From Cystobacter fuscus (GTDB taxonomy: Bacteria > Myxococcota > Myxococcia > Myxococcales > Myxococcaceae), in contig NZ_CP022098.1 of the NCBI RefSeq assembly GCF_002305875.1, forward strand, positions 10,044,001 through 10,108,000: a stretch of 64,000 bases of DNA. Direction: 5' to 3'. A model generated the notes under the pieces. That model was given only the letters and a program-made list of their open reading frames with translations, did no database searches and had not been told where the DNA came from. Within the stretch, counting starts at the first letter, position 1. The number at the start of each line of letters is the position of its first letter. Below are positions 1 to 9,415 of the stretch, in pieces. Both the position numbers and the translations under genes were made by a program.

Positions 1-515
1 TGCTTCAGCCCCAGCTTCACTGGGTTGTAGACCACCCGCTCCGGCGTGGTGATGGTCTCGGTGACGACCACCTCATCCCGGAGGATCTGCGTGACCTTGC
101 CACCCGAGCGGCCCACCCGGCTGTTGCGGCGCACGATGTGACCGCGCCCCATCGGGTCCTCCACCATGGCCATCGGGTTGGCATCCCCCGACACCACGGC
201 CACCAGCTTGAGCTGGTCGATGTCCCACTGACAGAGCGCCTCGGTGCAGGCCGTCAGCAGCTGCGCGCCCACGGGCGTGTCAGCGGCCTTGATGTCCTCG
301 ACGGGGCTGCGGAACGGATCGCGCTTGCCCACCGGGTTGTAGTTGTAGACATACAACGGAGCGGCCACCGCGGGCTCCGCGGGTTTCTCCGGGGCGGGCT
401 CTTCCTGAGCCGCCGGCCTGGCCGCTACTGGCGGGGGCGGCGGCTCTTCCTCGCCGCAACCCACCAGGGAGAGGGCCAGCGCCCCCGAAATGAACATGGA
501 GTGGAACGTCTTCAT
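1..515 (-). CDS. pilP: PilP, type IV pilus inner-membrane lipoprotein (3' end beyond window)
   Basis: PilP is a periplasmic lipoprotein linking the PilN/PilO inner-membrane complex to the PilQ secretin. The ATG at 515 begins a signal peptide ending in the lipobox LVGC, followed by a Pro/Glu-rich linker and then the compact beta domain typical of PilP (YNPVGKRDPFRSP, ending VVYNPVKLGLK at the window edge). About 171 codons are visible and no stop is reached, but the protein looks nearly complete. It is the last visible gene of pilM-N-O-P; pilQ is expected to the left, outside the window. It lies 76 bases after pilO. Identity rests on the DPFR motif, lipobox and gene order. Confidence 0.88.
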   Translation of the reverse strand, partial: MKTFHSMFISGALALSLVGCGEEEPPPPPVAARPAAQEEPAPEKPAEPAVAAPLYVYNYNPVGKRDPFRSPVEDIKAADTPVGAQLLTACTEALCQWDIDQLKLVAVVSGDANPMAMVEDPMGRGHIVRRNSRVGRSGGKVTQILRDEVVVTETITTPERVVYNPVKLGLK

Positions 516-591
516 CCTCTGGACCCCTTGTCGCCCCAATTCCAGGACCGATCAAGTTTCTGCGACGACATTGGTTTTCGGTGGGCCTCGC

Positions 592-1164
592 CTATTTGAC
601 GAAGCGGAAGGTCGTGGCCATGAACGAACTGCTGAGCACCACCTTTTCGTTCTTCACCCGGGCGCCCTCGAGCTTGATGTTGTTGACGTTCACGATGCGC
701 CGCATGTTCGACACCTCCTGCAGGAACATGGCGATCTCGTGGTAGTTGCCACTCACCACCATGCGCACGGGGATGCGCGAGAAGAACTCGTCGCCCACCA
801 CCGACTCGGGACCCGGCTCCACGCGGGAAATCTCCAGCCCCGACTTCTTGCCGATGTCGTTGAGCTGCGCGAGCAGCTCCTCGACGTCCTTGTTCTGGGG
901 CAGCTCGGTGAGCGCCTCGGCGAGCTTCTGCTCCAGCACGTCCATCTCACGCCGACGCTCGTTGAGGTTCTGGGCGATCTCGCTCTTCTCCGCCAGATCC
1001 AGATCCAGCTTGCGCTGCTGCGCGCGCAACGAGACCGACTCGTTCTCCAACGGCTCGATGACGAGGAAATAGTTGGCGGCGGTCATGAGGACCACCAGTG
1101 CCGCCAGGCCACCGAACTTCGCCGCGGGCGGCGCCTTCACGATCCTGTCGAGATACTTGTCCAT
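592..1164 (-). CDS. pilO: PilO, type IV pilus alignment protein
   Basis: PilO is a bitopic inner-membrane protein that dimerises with PilN and binds PilP to align the pilus motor with the secretin. The 190-residue product has a short cytoplasmic N-terminus, one membrane segment (about residues 18-36), a long coiled coil (about 40-95) rich in Glu, Arg and Leu, and a ferredoxin-like periplasmic domain ending in FMATTFRFVK. The ATG at 1164 has an AAGGGA ribosome site upstream. It follows pilN by 14 bases, so the two are almost certainly co-transcribed. The size matches the family. Confidence 0.92.
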   Translation of the reverse strand: MDKYLDRIVKAPPAAKFGGLAALVVLMTAANYFLVIEPLENESVSLRAQQRKLDLDLAEKSEIAQNLNERRREMDVLEQKLAEALTELPQNKDVEELLAQLNDIGKKSGLEISRVEPGPESVVGDEFFSRIPVRMVVSGNYHEIAMFLQEVSNMRRIVNVNNIKLEGARVKNEKVVLSSSFMATTFRFVK

Positions 1165-1178
1165 CGCGATGCGTCCCT

Positions 1179-1859
1179 TCAGATGGCGTAGTTGGAGGAG
1201 AGGGAGATGTCGAATTCCACCGTCGACACATCACCCGGCTTGGAGTTCTGGTTCTGCTGCTGGGTGCTCCTGAGGTCCACGTTGGTGAAGAAGGGCTTGA
1301 TGTCCCCCACCGGGAACTCCTCGATGGAGACCTCGGCCGACAGCAGCTCGACACGCGAGGTCTTCGCATCGCGGCGCTGCTCCACCAGGCGGCCAATGCC
1401 CTTGGGCGTCCACACCATGCCGTTGAGGTTGCGCATCAGCTCGGCCACGTCGTCATGGCTGACGGCGGAGCCGAGCAGGCTCACCGCGCCTCGCTCCTCG
1501 TTGAAGCTCTTGATCCAGGCCTTCTTCGGGATGGAATTGGCCAGCGCGTCCAGCATCCGCACGGGACCGGAGCGGCCGCGACGCAGCTCGTCCAGCACCG
1601 CGAGCTTCTTCTCCACCTCGGCCTTGCGAGCATTGATGTGCTGCACCTCGCCGATCGTCTTCTCCAGGTCGGCGATGCGCTTGCGGGTCTGCGCGAGACC
1701 TTCCCTCTGCTTGACCACGACGCCTTCACGGTCGGAGTACCAGAAGAAGTTGCCCGCGCCCGCGCCCAGCAGGACGAGCGCGAAGAGGGCCAGGATCTGC
1801 CGGCCCGCCTCCTGCTTGACTTTCTTGCGGACGGGCAAAAGGTTGATGCGGATCATCAT
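1179..1859 (-). CDS. pilN: PilN, type IV pilus assembly protein
   Basis: PilN pairs with PilO and contacts PilM through its cytoplasmic N-terminal peptide. The sequence starts MMIRINLLPVRKK; the INLLP motif is the conserved PilM-binding element. One membrane segment (about residues 22-42) follows, then a coiled coil (about 48-95) and a periplasmic domain. The 226 residues fit the family (about 180-230). Two ATG codons lie in tandem at 1859 and 1856; either could be used. It is 30 bases downstream of pilM and 14 bases upstream of pilO, in the same operon. Confidence 0.92.
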   Translation of the reverse strand: MMIRINLLPVRKKVKQEAGRQILALFALVLLGAGAGNFFWYSDREGVVVKQREGLAQTRKRIADLEKTIGEVQHINARKAEVEKKLAVLDELRRGRSGPVRMLDALANSIPKKAWIKSFNEERGAVSLLGSAVSHDDVAELMRNLNGMVWTPKGIGRLVEQRRDAKTSRVELLSAEVSIEEFPVGDIKPFFTNVDLRSTQQQNQNSKPGDVSTVEFDISLSSNYAI

Positions 1860-1889
1860 GTGAGTCGGTCCTTCGGAAAGGGAGGGAGA

Positions 1890-2972
1890 TCAGGCCAGCT
1901 TGTCGCCAGGACGCCGGAGAGCCAGACCCACGGCCACCGCGGCCATCGGCGCCACCTCCATGATGAAGGCGGGGTCGAACTTGCGGTTGTCCACGTCGAT
2001 CTTCCGGAAGGGATTGAGGATCTCCACGGGCACGCCCACGCGCGTCTCGATCGTCTTGAACAGGGCCGGAATCTTGGCGGTTCCGCCCGACAGGTAGACC
2101 TTGGTGAAGTTGGCGTCCACGGCGGTGCCCGCGTAGAAGTCCAGCGAGCGCTGGATCTCACCGGCCACCTGCTCCGCCACGCTCAGGAGCACGCGCTCGA
2201 CCTCCTGGGGGACGACCGCGTCCGCGTCGCTGCGGGTGCCGCCGATCTTCAGCGTCTCCGCCTCCTCGTAGGAGACGTTGAGCTGCTTCTGGATCTCCTC
2301 GGTGAACTGGTTGCCCCCGATGGTCACGTCGCGGGTGAACACCGTGATGCCGTTGGAGATGATGTTGATGTTCACCACCGAGGCGCCCGCGTTGATGAGC
2401 ACCACGGTCTCCTTGTCGGGGATGTCGTAGTTGGCGGCGAACATGTTCTGGACGGCGAAGGCGTCCACGTCCACCACCACCGGCAGGAGCCCGGACTCGG
2501 ACACCACCGTGGTGTAGTCGTTGATCATGTCCTTCTTGGCCGCCACGAGCAGCACGTCCATCTGACCGGTGGCGTCATTGCCCCCCGCGTCGAGGATCTG
2601 CGTGTCGATGTTCACGTCCTTGACGTCGAAGGGGATGTACTGCTCGGCCTCCCACTGGATGCTCTCCTCGAGCTCTTCCTGGCTCATGCGGGGCATCTGG
2701 ATCTTCTTGATGATGACCGAGTGGCCCGACACGCCGATGGCGACGTCCTTGCTCTTGATCTTCAGCTCGGTGAGCAGCTCCTGCAGCGCCTGGACGATGG
2801 CGGTGGAGTTCATGAGGGCGCCATCCACGATGGCCTCGGGAGGCAGCGGCTTCATTCCGAAGCTCTGCAGCGCGTAGCTCACCTGGCCACGCTTGCGCTG
2901 CTCCTTGAGGAGGATCATCTTCACCGAGGTCGATCCGATATCCAGACCGAGAGCCAGCTTTCCCTTCGCCAT
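1890..2972 (-). CDS. pilM: PilM, actin-like pilus assembly ATPase
   Basis: PilM is a cytoplasmic FtsA/actin-like ATPase that recruits PilN to the pilus base and talks to the motor ATPases. The ATG at 2972 gives 360 residues starting MAKGKLALGLDIGSTSVK, which carries the actin-fold phosphate-1 motif DIGSTSVK. The adenosine-side motif VYLSGGTAKIP is near the C-terminus. An in-frame start at 3020 would add 16 residues with no family similarity and was rejected. First gene of pilM-N-O-P(-Q). Confidence in family assignment is very high. Confidence 0.94.
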   Translation of the reverse strand: MAKGKLALGLDIGSTSVKMILLKEQRKRGQVSYALQSFGMKPLPPEAIVDGALMNSTAIVQALQELLTELKIKSKDVAIGVSGHSVIIKKIQMPRMSQEELEESIQWEAEQYIPFDVKDVNIDTQILDAGGNDATGQMDVLLVAAKKDMINDYTTVVSESGLLPVVVDVDAFAVQNMFAANYDIPDKETVVLINAGASVVNINIISNGITVFTRDVTIGGNQFTEEIQKQLNVSYEEAETLKIGGTRSDADAVVPQEVERVLLSVAEQVAGEIQRSLDFYAGTAVDANFTKVYLSGGTAKIPALFKTIETRVGVPVEILNPFRKIDVDNRKFDPAFIMEVAPMAAVAVGLALRRPGDKLA

Positions 2973-3119
2973 ACAGTCGTCGCTCCGTGGAGGGGCCGCC
3001 AGGGTAGCATCGGCTGGCAAGCCCTCCTAAAAAGTGCTTCGTGACAGCCCGCCCAGCAGGCGGCCACCCTGTCCCCCGAAGTCCCACGGCGGTGCACCCA
3101 CGCCGCTCTGCGAGGGCCG

Positions 3120-3148
3120 ATTTTCCGGCCTGGGGCGCGTTTCGTCAA
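3120..3148 (-). promoter_or_regulatory. Possible sigma-70 promoter for pilMNOP
   Basis: Read on the minus strand, TTGACG (3148-3143) and GAAAAT (3125-3120) are separated by 17 bases, matching -35 and -10 elements at 5/6 and 4/6 positions. Transcription would begin near 3113, about 140 bases before the pilM start. It lies in the 296-base stretch between pilD and pilM (2973-3268), which otherwise holds no gene I can support. No terminator for pilD was found there, so read-through from pilD is also possible. Confidence 0.38.
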
Positions 3149-3268
3149 ATCCCACCGGCCGCCGCCTCCTCCCTCTTGGGGCGGGCTGTCGACCACATGG
3201 GAGCCCGGGGTGCGCGGCGATACCGCGCTCCTTGCTTTTCTACAGCGGGGCGCGACGGCTCCCGCACC

Positions 3269-4318
3269 TCAGCGCACGCCGGTCACCAACACGTTCATGG
3301 GAACCGGCAGGATCGCGCTGAGCCAGGGACCCAGCAGCATCACCTCGAGTGCCGCGATCGACAGCCAGGGGCCAAAGGGAAGGTTGGTGGGGCCCGGCAC
3401 CCAGTCGTCCTCCTCGTCTTCCCCCATTTCTCCCTCTTCACCCTTTTCTCCCTCTTCACCCTTTTCTCCCTCGACCACCCCCTCCGCCCCCCGGGCCGGT
3501 TGCGCCATCGCCCCCTCGGGGTGGGCTTCCCCCTCGGGCGGCGGCGCGGAAGCCGCGTCGGATGCCTCCGGGGAAGGAGCGTCGGTATCAGGGGAAGCGG
3601 GCGTGGGCGGCGATTCGTCGGGCGCGGGAGCGGGTCCCGCCCGGCCATGGAGGAGCAACATCACCGAGCCCACCACGGCCCCTTGAAGCGACGAGAGGAA
3701 GATGATGCCGAGCAGCGGCTTCCAGGTGAGGAAGGCGCCGATGAGCGCGAGCAGATCCTTGTCCCCCGCCCCCAGCGCCTCCTTCTTGAAGATCTTCTCT
3801 CCCAGCCACTCCATCGCCCAGAAGACGAAGAAGCCCACCAACGCGCCGAGGATGGAGTCGCGCAGCCGCACCAGCCCCATGGGAGCCGACAGCACCACGC
3901 CCGCGGCGATGCCCGGCCAGGTCAGCTCGTGCGGGAGGATCCAATGCTCCAGATCGATGAAGGACAGCGGCACCAGCACCAACACCAGCACCAGCGCGGA
4001 GACGAGCTCCGGGGTCCAGCCGAAGCGGCGCTGGCAGGCGAAGAAGAGCGCCCCGGTGAGCAGCTCGATCAAAGGATAGCGCCAGGAGATGGGCTGGCCG
4101 CACGAGCGGCAGCGCCCGCGCAGCACGAGCCAGGAGAGCACCGGCACGTTGTCGAACCAGGCCAGGGTGTGGCCACACTTGGGACAGCGCGAGCGGGGCC
4201 GCACGATGCTCTCACCCGTGGGAACGCGGGCGATCACGACATTCAAGAAACTACCGAAGACCAGGCCCAGGACGACCACCCACGCCACGGCCATGCCTTC
4301 CACCCACTGAGGAGTCAC
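3269..4318 (-). CDS. pilD: PilD, prepilin peptidase / N-methyltransferase with acidic insert
   Basis: PilD cleaves the class III leader of PilA and minor pilins and methylates the new N-terminal Phe, in the inner membrane. The two CxxC pairs (CPKC about residue 45, CRSC about 70) form the zinc site of the methyltransferase domain. The aspartyl protease residues are in FIDLEHWILP and GAGDKD. At 349 residues it is longer than the usual 260-290. The excess is a low-complexity Pro/Glu/Asp-rich stretch (about residues 228-318, with GEKGEE repeats) inserted before the last membrane segments. It is divergent from pilA, whose product is its main substrate. Confidence 0.93.
   Translation of the reverse strand: MTPQWVEGMAVAWVVVLGLVFGSFLNVVIARVPTGESIVRPRSRCPKCGHTLAWFDNVPVLSWLVLRGRCRSCGQPISWRYPLIELLTGALFFACQRRFGWTPELVSALVLVLVLVPLSFIDLEHWILPHELTWPGIAAGVVLSAPMGLVRLRDSILGALVGFFVFWAMEWLGEKIFKKEALGAGDKDLLALIGAFLTWKPLLGIIFLSSLQGAVVGSVMLLLHGRAGPAPAPDESPPTPASPDTDAPSPEASDAASAPPPEGEAHPEGAMAQPARGAEGVVEGEKGEEGEKGEEGEMGEDEEDDWVPGPTNLPFGPWLSIAALEVMLLGPWLSAILPVPMNVLVTGVR
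3428..3472. repeat. 18-base tandem repeat inside pilD
   Basis: Two complete copies and one half copy of an 18-base pyrimidine-rich unit (starts ttctccctcttc) lie in frame in pilD and encode repeated Gly-Glu-Lys-Gly-Glu-Glu. The length is a multiple of three, so copy-number change would lengthen or shorten the acidic loop without breaking the frame. Confidence 0.85.
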
Positions 4319-4401
4319 TGTGATCGCGTCCCTTCTTGTCGCGCCAACACCCCGAGCCCCACAGCATAGGACCCGGGCGATGCCCGGGGGCAGACGATTC
4401 C

Positions 4402-4417
4402 TGTCACCCCAGTGACA
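4402..4417. promoter_or_regulatory. TGTCAC palindrome upstream of pilA; possible PilR site
   Basis: TGTCAC and GTGACA form a perfect inverted repeat with a 4-base centre, 87 bases upstream of the sigma-54 -24 element of pilA. PilR of Pseudomonas is known to recognise TGTC-containing elements, and enhancer-binding proteins usually act 80-150 bases upstream. Assignment to PilR is inference from position and motif. The site is also in the leader region of divergent pilD. Confidence 0.4.
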
Positions 4418-4503
4418 AAAATGGGCACCCGTTTTCCAGCTTCCGCCTTCCGTTGTCCGCTCATGCGCCTGGGGAGCGGCCTCGGCCCGCGTGTTTTGAC
4501 GCT

Positions 4504-4517
4504 GGCATTGATCATGC
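4504..4517 (+). promoter_or_regulatory. Sigma-54 (-24/-12) promoter of pilA
   Basis: The sequence TGGCATTGATCATGC has GG at 4504-4505 and GC at 4516-4517, separated by exactly 10 bases, as required for sigma-54 promoters (consensus TGGCAC-N5-TTGC). Transcription would start near 4528, giving a leader of about 48 bases before the pilA ATG. PilR, encoded in this window, is a sigma-54 activator, and pilA of M. xanthus is known to depend on it, so site and regulator agree. Confidence 0.75.
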
Positions 4518-4575
4518 TATCCATTCTCGACGGCTTCGGCCGTCATCCCCCCTGCCGTTCCGAGAAAGAAACCCC

Positions 4576-5217
4576 ATGAACCGTCTCTTCGTTCGCAAGA
4601 ACCGCGGCTTCACGCTCATCGAGCTCATGATCGTGGTGGCCATCATCGGCATCCTCGCCGCCATCGCCATCCCGAACTTCATCAAGTTCCAGGCCCGCTC
4701 CAAGCAGGGTGAGGCCAAGGCCAACCTGAAGGCCTGGTTCACCTCGCAGCGCGCCTACCTGCAGGAGAAGGACAAGTACTCGGAGAACGTGCAGACGGTG
4801 GGCTTCTCGCCCGAGCGTGGCAACCGCTACGCCTACTACTTCGCGACGGCCAACACCTGCATCCTCCGTGAGCAGAAGGGCGTGACCGACACCAAGGGCG
4901 CCAACTGCATCACCGTGGACAGCGCGAAGTTCGCGGGCTCGGCCACGCCCAAGTACGCCGCCCCGCAGAGCCCGGGTTACACGGGCGCGGGCGCGGACCC
5001 GGGCATGCCCGGCCTCGCCGGCTGCGCCACCGGCATCGGCTGCAACATCTCCGGTCTGGCCGCCGGTAACGTCGACAACGACTCCGTGGGCATCGACACC
5101 TGGTGGATCTCGACCAAGGACACCACCACCATCACCGCGGCCTGCGGCAACGACGAGGTGGTGACCGTCGCCGGTGCCCCCTTCCTCTCCTACAACGACG
5201 TCGACTGCGACACCTGA
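4576..5217 (+). CDS. pilA: PilA, major type IV pilin
   Basis: PilA is the structural subunit of the pilus used for social (twitching) motility. The ATG at 4576 gives 213 residues with a short basic leader (MNRLFVRKNRG) cleaved before Phe. The class III signature FTLIELMIVVAIIGILAAIA includes Glu5 of the mature pilin. A globular head follows with several cysteines, including a pair near the C-terminus (ACGND and DCDT) that could form the D-region disulfide. Size matches myxobacterial pilins. An in-frame start at 4336 lies upstream of the sigma-54 promoter and is rejected. PilD, PilS/R and PilG-I are all adjacent. Confidence 0.97.
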   Translation: MNRLFVRKNRGFTLIELMIVVAIIGILAAIAIPNFIKFQARSKQGEAKANLKAWFTSQRAYLQEKDKYSENVQTVGFSPERGNRYAYYFATANTCILREQKGVTDTKGANCITVDSAKFAGSATPKYAAPQSPGYTGAGADPGMPGLAGCATGIGCNISGLAAGNVDNDSVGIDTWWISTKDTTTITAACGNDEVVTVAGAPFLSYNDVDCDT

Positions 5218-5267
5218 TGCTCGTCCGAGCACGGGACTGACCCAGCTCGGCCAGTCCTGACAGTGCC

Positions 5268-5306
5268 AAGGACATCTGGACACCCTCCAGATGTCCTTTC
5301 TATTTT
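5268..5306 (+). terminator. Intrinsic terminator after pilA
   Basis: A perfect 13-bp stem (5268-5280 with 5286-5298), a CACCC loop and a T-rich tail (tctatttt) lie 50 bases after the pilA stop and 12 bases before the pilG start. It should end most pilA transcripts and allow a high pilin-to-accessory ratio, leaving pilGHI to read-through or to an unseen promoter. Confidence 0.85.
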
Positions 5307-5318
5307 GCGTCCCTCACC

Positions 5319-6200
5319 ATGAAGTCACGCCCCTTCCTTTTCCCTGTCGTGACGATCCTGTGCGGTCTGATCGCGCTCCTGCTGCTGGCGGATCCGCCGC
5401 GCAAGCCCCCGCGTGGTCCGCATCAGGAGGTCCTCCTGCCCCGGGAAGATGTGCTGCGCGTGGTGGGACGTGGCTACATCCAGCTGATCGCCGATTACCT
5501 CTGGATCCAGCTCGTCCAGACCGCGGGCCGAGCCCGCACGGCCGAGGAGTACCGCGACCTCTACCCCTACGCGGAACTCATCACCGATCTGGATCCCCAT
5601 TTCGACATGGTCTACAGGTTCGCCGCAGGGGCGCTGCCCACCAACCTCGGACGCGAGACCTGGGTCAACACGGAGGAGTCCACCCGGCTGCTGCGCAAGG
5701 GCCTGCAACTCTTCCCCGATGATCTCAAGATGAACATGTTGCTCGCCTACAACCTGAGCACCTTCGAGAAGAACTATCGGGAAGCGGCCCAGGTGGCCGA
5801 GCGGGCCTCACGGCTGCCGGGCGCGCCCCCCTACCTTTCCCAGCTGGCCACGCGGCTGTACGCCCAGTCGGGCTCGGTGGATGCCGGTCTCGCGCTGGCC
5901 CAGTCCCTGTTGGACTCGGCCGAGGACGAAGCCACGCGGCAGTTGTTCGAACAACGCATCCGGGACCTGGAAATGGAAGCGGAGCTGCAGCGCGTGGATG
6001 CCGCCATCGAGCGCTTCCGCGAGACATTCGGCACGACTCCTCCGGACGTGGACACCCTGTCCTGGCTGGGCTTCCTGTCCGAGCCCCCACAGGACCCCCA
6101 GGGAGGTGGCTTCTTCATCGGTTCCGACGGGCGCGCCTACTCGACAACCCAACAGCGACGCTTGGAGATCTTCACCCCCTTCAACCGAGGCCGCGGTTGA
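5319..6200 (+). CDS. pilG: PilG, pilus biogenesis accessory protein with TPR-like repeats
   Basis: This is the first gene after pilA, the position of pilG in the M. xanthus pil locus, where pilG-H-I are needed for pilus assembly. The 293-residue product has one N-terminal membrane anchor (about residues 7-24) and no lipobox. A soluble region follows with helical, TPR-like repeats (YAELITDLDPHFDMVYRFA, then repeats between 115 and 220). It overlaps the beginning of the pilH coding region closely (TTGA at 6197). The pilG name is from synteny and length; the biochemical role is unknown to me. No strong ribosome site precedes the ATG. Confidence 0.75.
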   Translation: MKSRPFLFPVVTILCGLIALLLLADPPRKPPRGPHQEVLLPREDVLRVVGRGYIQLIADYLWIQLVQTAGRARTAEEYRDLYPYAELITDLDPHFDMVYRFAAGALPTNLGRETWVNTEESTRLLRKGLQLFPDDLKMNMLLAYNLSTFEKNYREAAQVAERASRLPGAPPYLSQLATRLYAQSGSVDAGLALAQSLLDSAEDEATRQLFEQRIRDLEMEAELQRVDAAIERFRETFGTTPPDVDTLSWLGFLSEPPQDPQGGGFFIGSDGRAYSTTQQRRLEIFTPFNRGRG

Positions 6201-6220
6201 GCAGCGCGCGCGGAGCCCTG

Positions 6221-7189
6221 ATGTCCATGGATGCGCCCATCCCCATCGAAATCCGAGAGTTGTCCAAGACGTACCGGCTCGGCTTCTTCATGAACCGGCA
6301 GGTCCGTGCCCTGCAGTCGCTCGACCTGAAGATCCTGCCCGGCCAGGTGTATGGCCTGCTCGGTCCCAACGGAGCCGGCAAGTCCACCACCATCAAGATC
6401 CTGCTGAACCTGGTGCAGGCCACCAGTGGAGAAGCACGGCTCTTCGGCCTGCCGCCCCGGGACCGGGAGGCCCGCCGCCGCGTGGGCTACGTGCCCGAGA
6501 ACCCCGCGCCCTACGAGTACCTCACCGGCCGCGAGTTCGTCACGCTGGCGGGCCGGCTGACGGGAATGAGCGGCAAGGAGCTGGACTCCCGGGTCGAGCA
6601 GGTGCTGGGCATGGTGCAGATGACCCGCGCCGCCTCCCTGCAGATCCGCCGCTACAGCAAGGGCATGGTGCAGCGCGTGGCGCTGGCCCAGGCCCTGGTG
6701 TCCAAGCCCTCGCTGCTCATCCTGGATGAGCCCACCTCGGGATTGGATCCCGTGGGCCGCCGGCAGATCCGCGACCTCATCCTCGAGGAGCGCCACCGGG
6801 GCACGACGGTGCTCTTCTGCACGCACATCATCCCGGACGTGGAGACGCTCTGCGACCGCGTGGCCGTGCTGGTCGGAGGCCGGCGCGTGCGCGAGGGCAG
6901 TGTGTCCGAGCTGGTGAGCGCACAGGCCACGCACATGGAGATCACGGTGGAGGGAGTGCCGCTCGAGCGCATCCAGACGCTGGGCTTCGAGCTGGAGCGG
7001 GCCCAGACCCTGGAGCAGCGAGTGCTCCTGCGCGTGCGCGACGTGGACAGCCAGCCCCTGCTCAAGCGGCTGCTCGAGCTCAATGGGCGAATCACCCAGC
7101 TACAACCCACCCGGTTCTCGTTGGAGGACCTGTTCCTGCGCGCCCTCGAGGAGGCACGCCAGGGCCCCGTGGGAGGAGAGATTTCATGA
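6221..7189 (+). CDS. pilH: PilH, ABC transporter ATP-binding protein
   Basis: PilH is the ATPase of an ABC-type complex reported to be needed for pili in M. xanthus; PilI is the likely membrane partner. Motifs in order: Walker A LLGPNGAGKSTT (about residue 40), Q-loop region YVPENPAPYEY, signature RYSKGMVQRVALAQ, Walker B LLILDEPTSGLDP and switch His in FCTHIIPDVE. The ATG at 6221 follows a GGAG site by 5 bases; a TTG at 6197 overlapping the pilG stop is an alternative. It overlaps pilI by an ATGA, so the two are translationally coupled. Confidence 0.85.
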   Translation: MSMDAPIPIEIRELSKTYRLGFFMNRQVRALQSLDLKILPGQVYGLLGPNGAGKSTTIKILLNLVQATSGEARLFGLPPRDREARRRVGYVPENPAPYEYLTGREFVTLAGRLTGMSGKELDSRVEQVLGMVQMTRAASLQIRRYSKGMVQRVALAQALVSKPSLLILDEPTSGLDPVGRRQIRDLILEERHRGTTVLFCTHIIPDVETLCDRVAVLVGGRRVREGSVSELVSAQATHMEITVEGVPLERIQTLGFELERAQTLEQRVLLRVRDVDSQPLLKRLLELNGRITQLQPTRFSLEDLFLRALEEARQGPVGGEIS

Positions 7190-7959
7190 TGGGTCCGTTC
7201 ATCGCCCTCACGCTCAATGGCTTCCGGGAAGCCCGGCGCAACCGCGTCACGCTGCTCGTGGCCCTCTTCGCGCTGAGTCTGCTGCTGTCCTCCTCGCTCG
7301 TGGTGGAGGTCACCGTCGGGGTGTTCGATCGGGTCCTCACCGACATGGGCCTGGGCTCGATGAGCCTGATGCTGGTGCTGCTCACCATCTTCCTGTCCAG
7401 TGGGCTCATCTCGCGGGAAATCGAGCGGCGCACCATCTTCCTCATGGTGTCCAAGCCCCTGTCGCGAGGCGCCTTCCTGGTGGGCCGGCTGTTCGGCAAC
7501 ATGCTCACCGTGACGGTGCTGCTGCTGGCCATGGCCGCGCTCTTCTTCCTGCTGATGGTCTTCTACGCCGTCCCCATCACCCCCGCGCACATGGCGGCGG
7601 TGGGAATGCTGTGGTTCGAGCTCTGGGTGCTCAGCGGCGTGGGCTTCCTGATGTCCAGCTTCTCCCACCACCAGACGGTGTCCGCCTTCGTCACCGTGAG
7701 CATCTACGCCGCGGGAAACCTGTCCTCGGACATCTACTCCCTGGCGCGCAAGTCCAAGAGCGACGCCCTCCAGGCGCTGGGCGAAGCCGTGTACTACGTG
7801 CTGCCCAACCTCTCCCGCTTCAACTACCGGCCCCAGGCGTCGTACGCCACCGCCATCTCCTCCTCCCAGTTGCTGTCCGACATGGCCTATGGCGCGGCCT
7901 ATACCGCCGTGCTGGTGTCGCTGGCCGTGCTGCTCTTCAACCGGCGCGACTTCCGCTGA
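7186..7959 (+). CDS. pilI: PilI, ABC-2 type permease
   Basis: The 257-residue product is an ABC-2 type integral membrane protein with about six hydrophobic segments (about residues 18-40, 55-75, 100-135, 145-165, 170-190 and 230-252). The loop SREIERRTIFLMVSKPLSR is typical of ABC-2 permeases paired with PilH-like ATPases. The start overlaps the pilH stop (ATGA), and a GGAGGAG ribosome site precedes it. Position and partner match pilI of M. xanthus. It is convergent with pilR. Confidence 0.82.
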   Translation: MMGPFIALTLNGFREARRNRVTLLVALFALSLLLSSSLVVEVTVGVFDRVLTDMGLGSMSLMLVLLTIFLSSGLISREIERRTIFLMVSKPLSRGAFLVGRLFGNMLTVTVLLLAMAALFFLLMVFYAVPITPAHMAAVGMLWFELWVLSGVGFLMSSFSHHQTVSAFVTVSIYAAGNLSSDIYSLARKSKSDALQALGEAVYYVLPNLSRFNYRPQASYATAISSSQLLSDMAYGAAYTAVLVSLAVLLFNRRDFR

Positions 7960-7988
7960 CACGCCCTCCGAGCCCTCCGGGGGGCGTG
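7960..7988. terminator. Hairpin between convergent pilI and pilR
   Basis: A 10-bp GC-rich stem (7960-7969 with 7979-7988, one G-T pair) with a 9-base loop begins immediately after the pilI stop. There is no T tract, so it may be a transcription pause or bidirectional barrier rather than a full intrinsic terminator. Confidence 0.45.
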
Positions 7989-8004
7989 CCCGCCACGGAC
8001 GAGC

Positions 8005-9393
<1,389 letters not shown>

Positions 9394-9415
9394 GGCGCCG
9401 AACCCTCCTTCCCCG

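Noticed and set aside
3428-3472. CRISPR-like short repeat
   Set aside because: Units are directly adjacent without spacers and lie in frame inside pilD, so it is a coding tandem repeat.
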